A DNA stretch of 15,158 bases, taken from positions 1 through 15,158 of the forward strand of contig JAKSDL010000255.1 of the NCBI GenBank assembly GCA_022360105.1. The letters are read 5' to 3'. The stretch is from Pseudomonadota bacterium (GTDB lineage Bacteria; SAR324; XYD2-FULL-50-16; JAHJRI01). Under the pieces are notes generated by a model that saw only the letters and a list, made by a program, of their open reading frames with translations, made no database searches and had not been told where the DNA came from. Shown here in pieces: positions 14,836 through 15,158 of the stretch (its first letter is position 1; every line of letters starts with the position of its first letter). A program made the position numbers and the translations under genes.

Positions 14836-15158
14836 TGTGTAATCCTAGTTGTTTTCGTCGATCTTCCACCCTTCCTTCGGTTGTCGGCTTTTCGCAGTAT
14901 CCGCAAAGCACCCGGACTGCACCCAGCAAACCGGTGCACCATTTACTCTCTATTTCGTCAGGGTCCAGTGTTAATATTCCTCCGTAAACACTGGATTTGA
15001 CTCGGAAACGATTTCTACCAATATCCTTGATAGCAATCTGAGCACCACGCATATTCGCTCCACAAGTAAAATGTCGAAATCCTTTATCGTCAGTATACAA
15101 TTTATCTATGGCAAATAGATTTGTCCCTGCCATAAAAAAAAGGGTGAAAACTGCAATA
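14825..15158 (-). CDS. Small secreted cysteine-containing protein (5' partial)
   Basis: I do not recognise this protein. An ATG at 15133 is possible but has no ribosome site (a run of T precedes it). The frame stays open to the window edge and reads IAVFTLFFMAGTNLFA, a hydrophobic stretch with an A-type cleavage position that looks like a Sec signal peptide, so the true start is probably off the window. The mature part is about 95 residues. Likely beta strands (HFTCGANMRGAQIAI and RFRVKSSVYGGILTL) precede a C-terminal part with KWCTGLLGAVRVLCGYCEKP. Four cysteines in total could form disulfides or, with the CGYC pair, bind a metal. The end overlaps the start of the hydratase gene by 11 bases, so the two share a transcript. 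Function unknown. Confidence 0.6.
   Translation of the reverse strand, partial: IAVFTLFFMAGTNLFAIDKLYTDDKGFRHFTCGANMRGAQIAIKDIGRNRFRVKSSVYGGILTLDPDEIESKWCTGLLGAVRVLCGYCEKPTTEGRVEDRRKQLGLHSAE

Overview
The window is ordinary bacterial chromosome: moderately AT-rich, dense single-gene or short-operon layout, with no rRNA, tRNA, CRISPR array, phage or transposase gene visible. The large sensor kinase with Reg_prop and Y_Y_Y domains and the weak or absent Shine-Dalgarno sequences before several genes point towards the FCB side of the bacterial tree (Bacteroidota, Calditrichota, KSB1 or relatives). That placement is an inference from gene types only.

Left part (1-4017): the 3' two-thirds or more of a membrane sensor histidine kinase whose start lies off the window, then about 300 bp with a perfect 16-bp hairpin, then a small unrecognised ORF (3478-3798) and a second hairpin.

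Metabolic part (4018-7728): a TrpF-family isomerase paralogue that lacks several canonical anthranilate-site residues, diaminopimelate decarboxylase (lysA), a CrcB/Fluc fluoride channel and a zinc-dependent alcohol dehydrogenase. All lie on the + strand but have separate spacers, so they look like neighbours rather than one pathway.

Unrecognised part (7854-11991): a 475-residue soluble, charged protein followed by an 834-residue protein. The latter joins an N-terminal protein-kinase-like region (glycine-rich loop, VAIK-like lysine, DFG-like motif, but no recognisable catalytic-loop aspartate) to a polytopic C-terminal membrane domain. This pair is the best candidate for something undescribed.

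Right part (12139-15158): a xylose-isomerase-like TIM-barrel protein, a short spacer carrying two inverted copies of a GGTGGATC palindromic repeat, a NimA-like flavin-binding protein and a YpeA-like GNAT acetyltransferase. Then, convergent and stop-to-stop with them, a minus-strand enoyl-CoA hydratase-family gene overlapped by the end of a small secreted cysteine-containing protein whose start is off the window. A strong intrinsic terminator lies inside the hydratase coding region, before its own stop codon.
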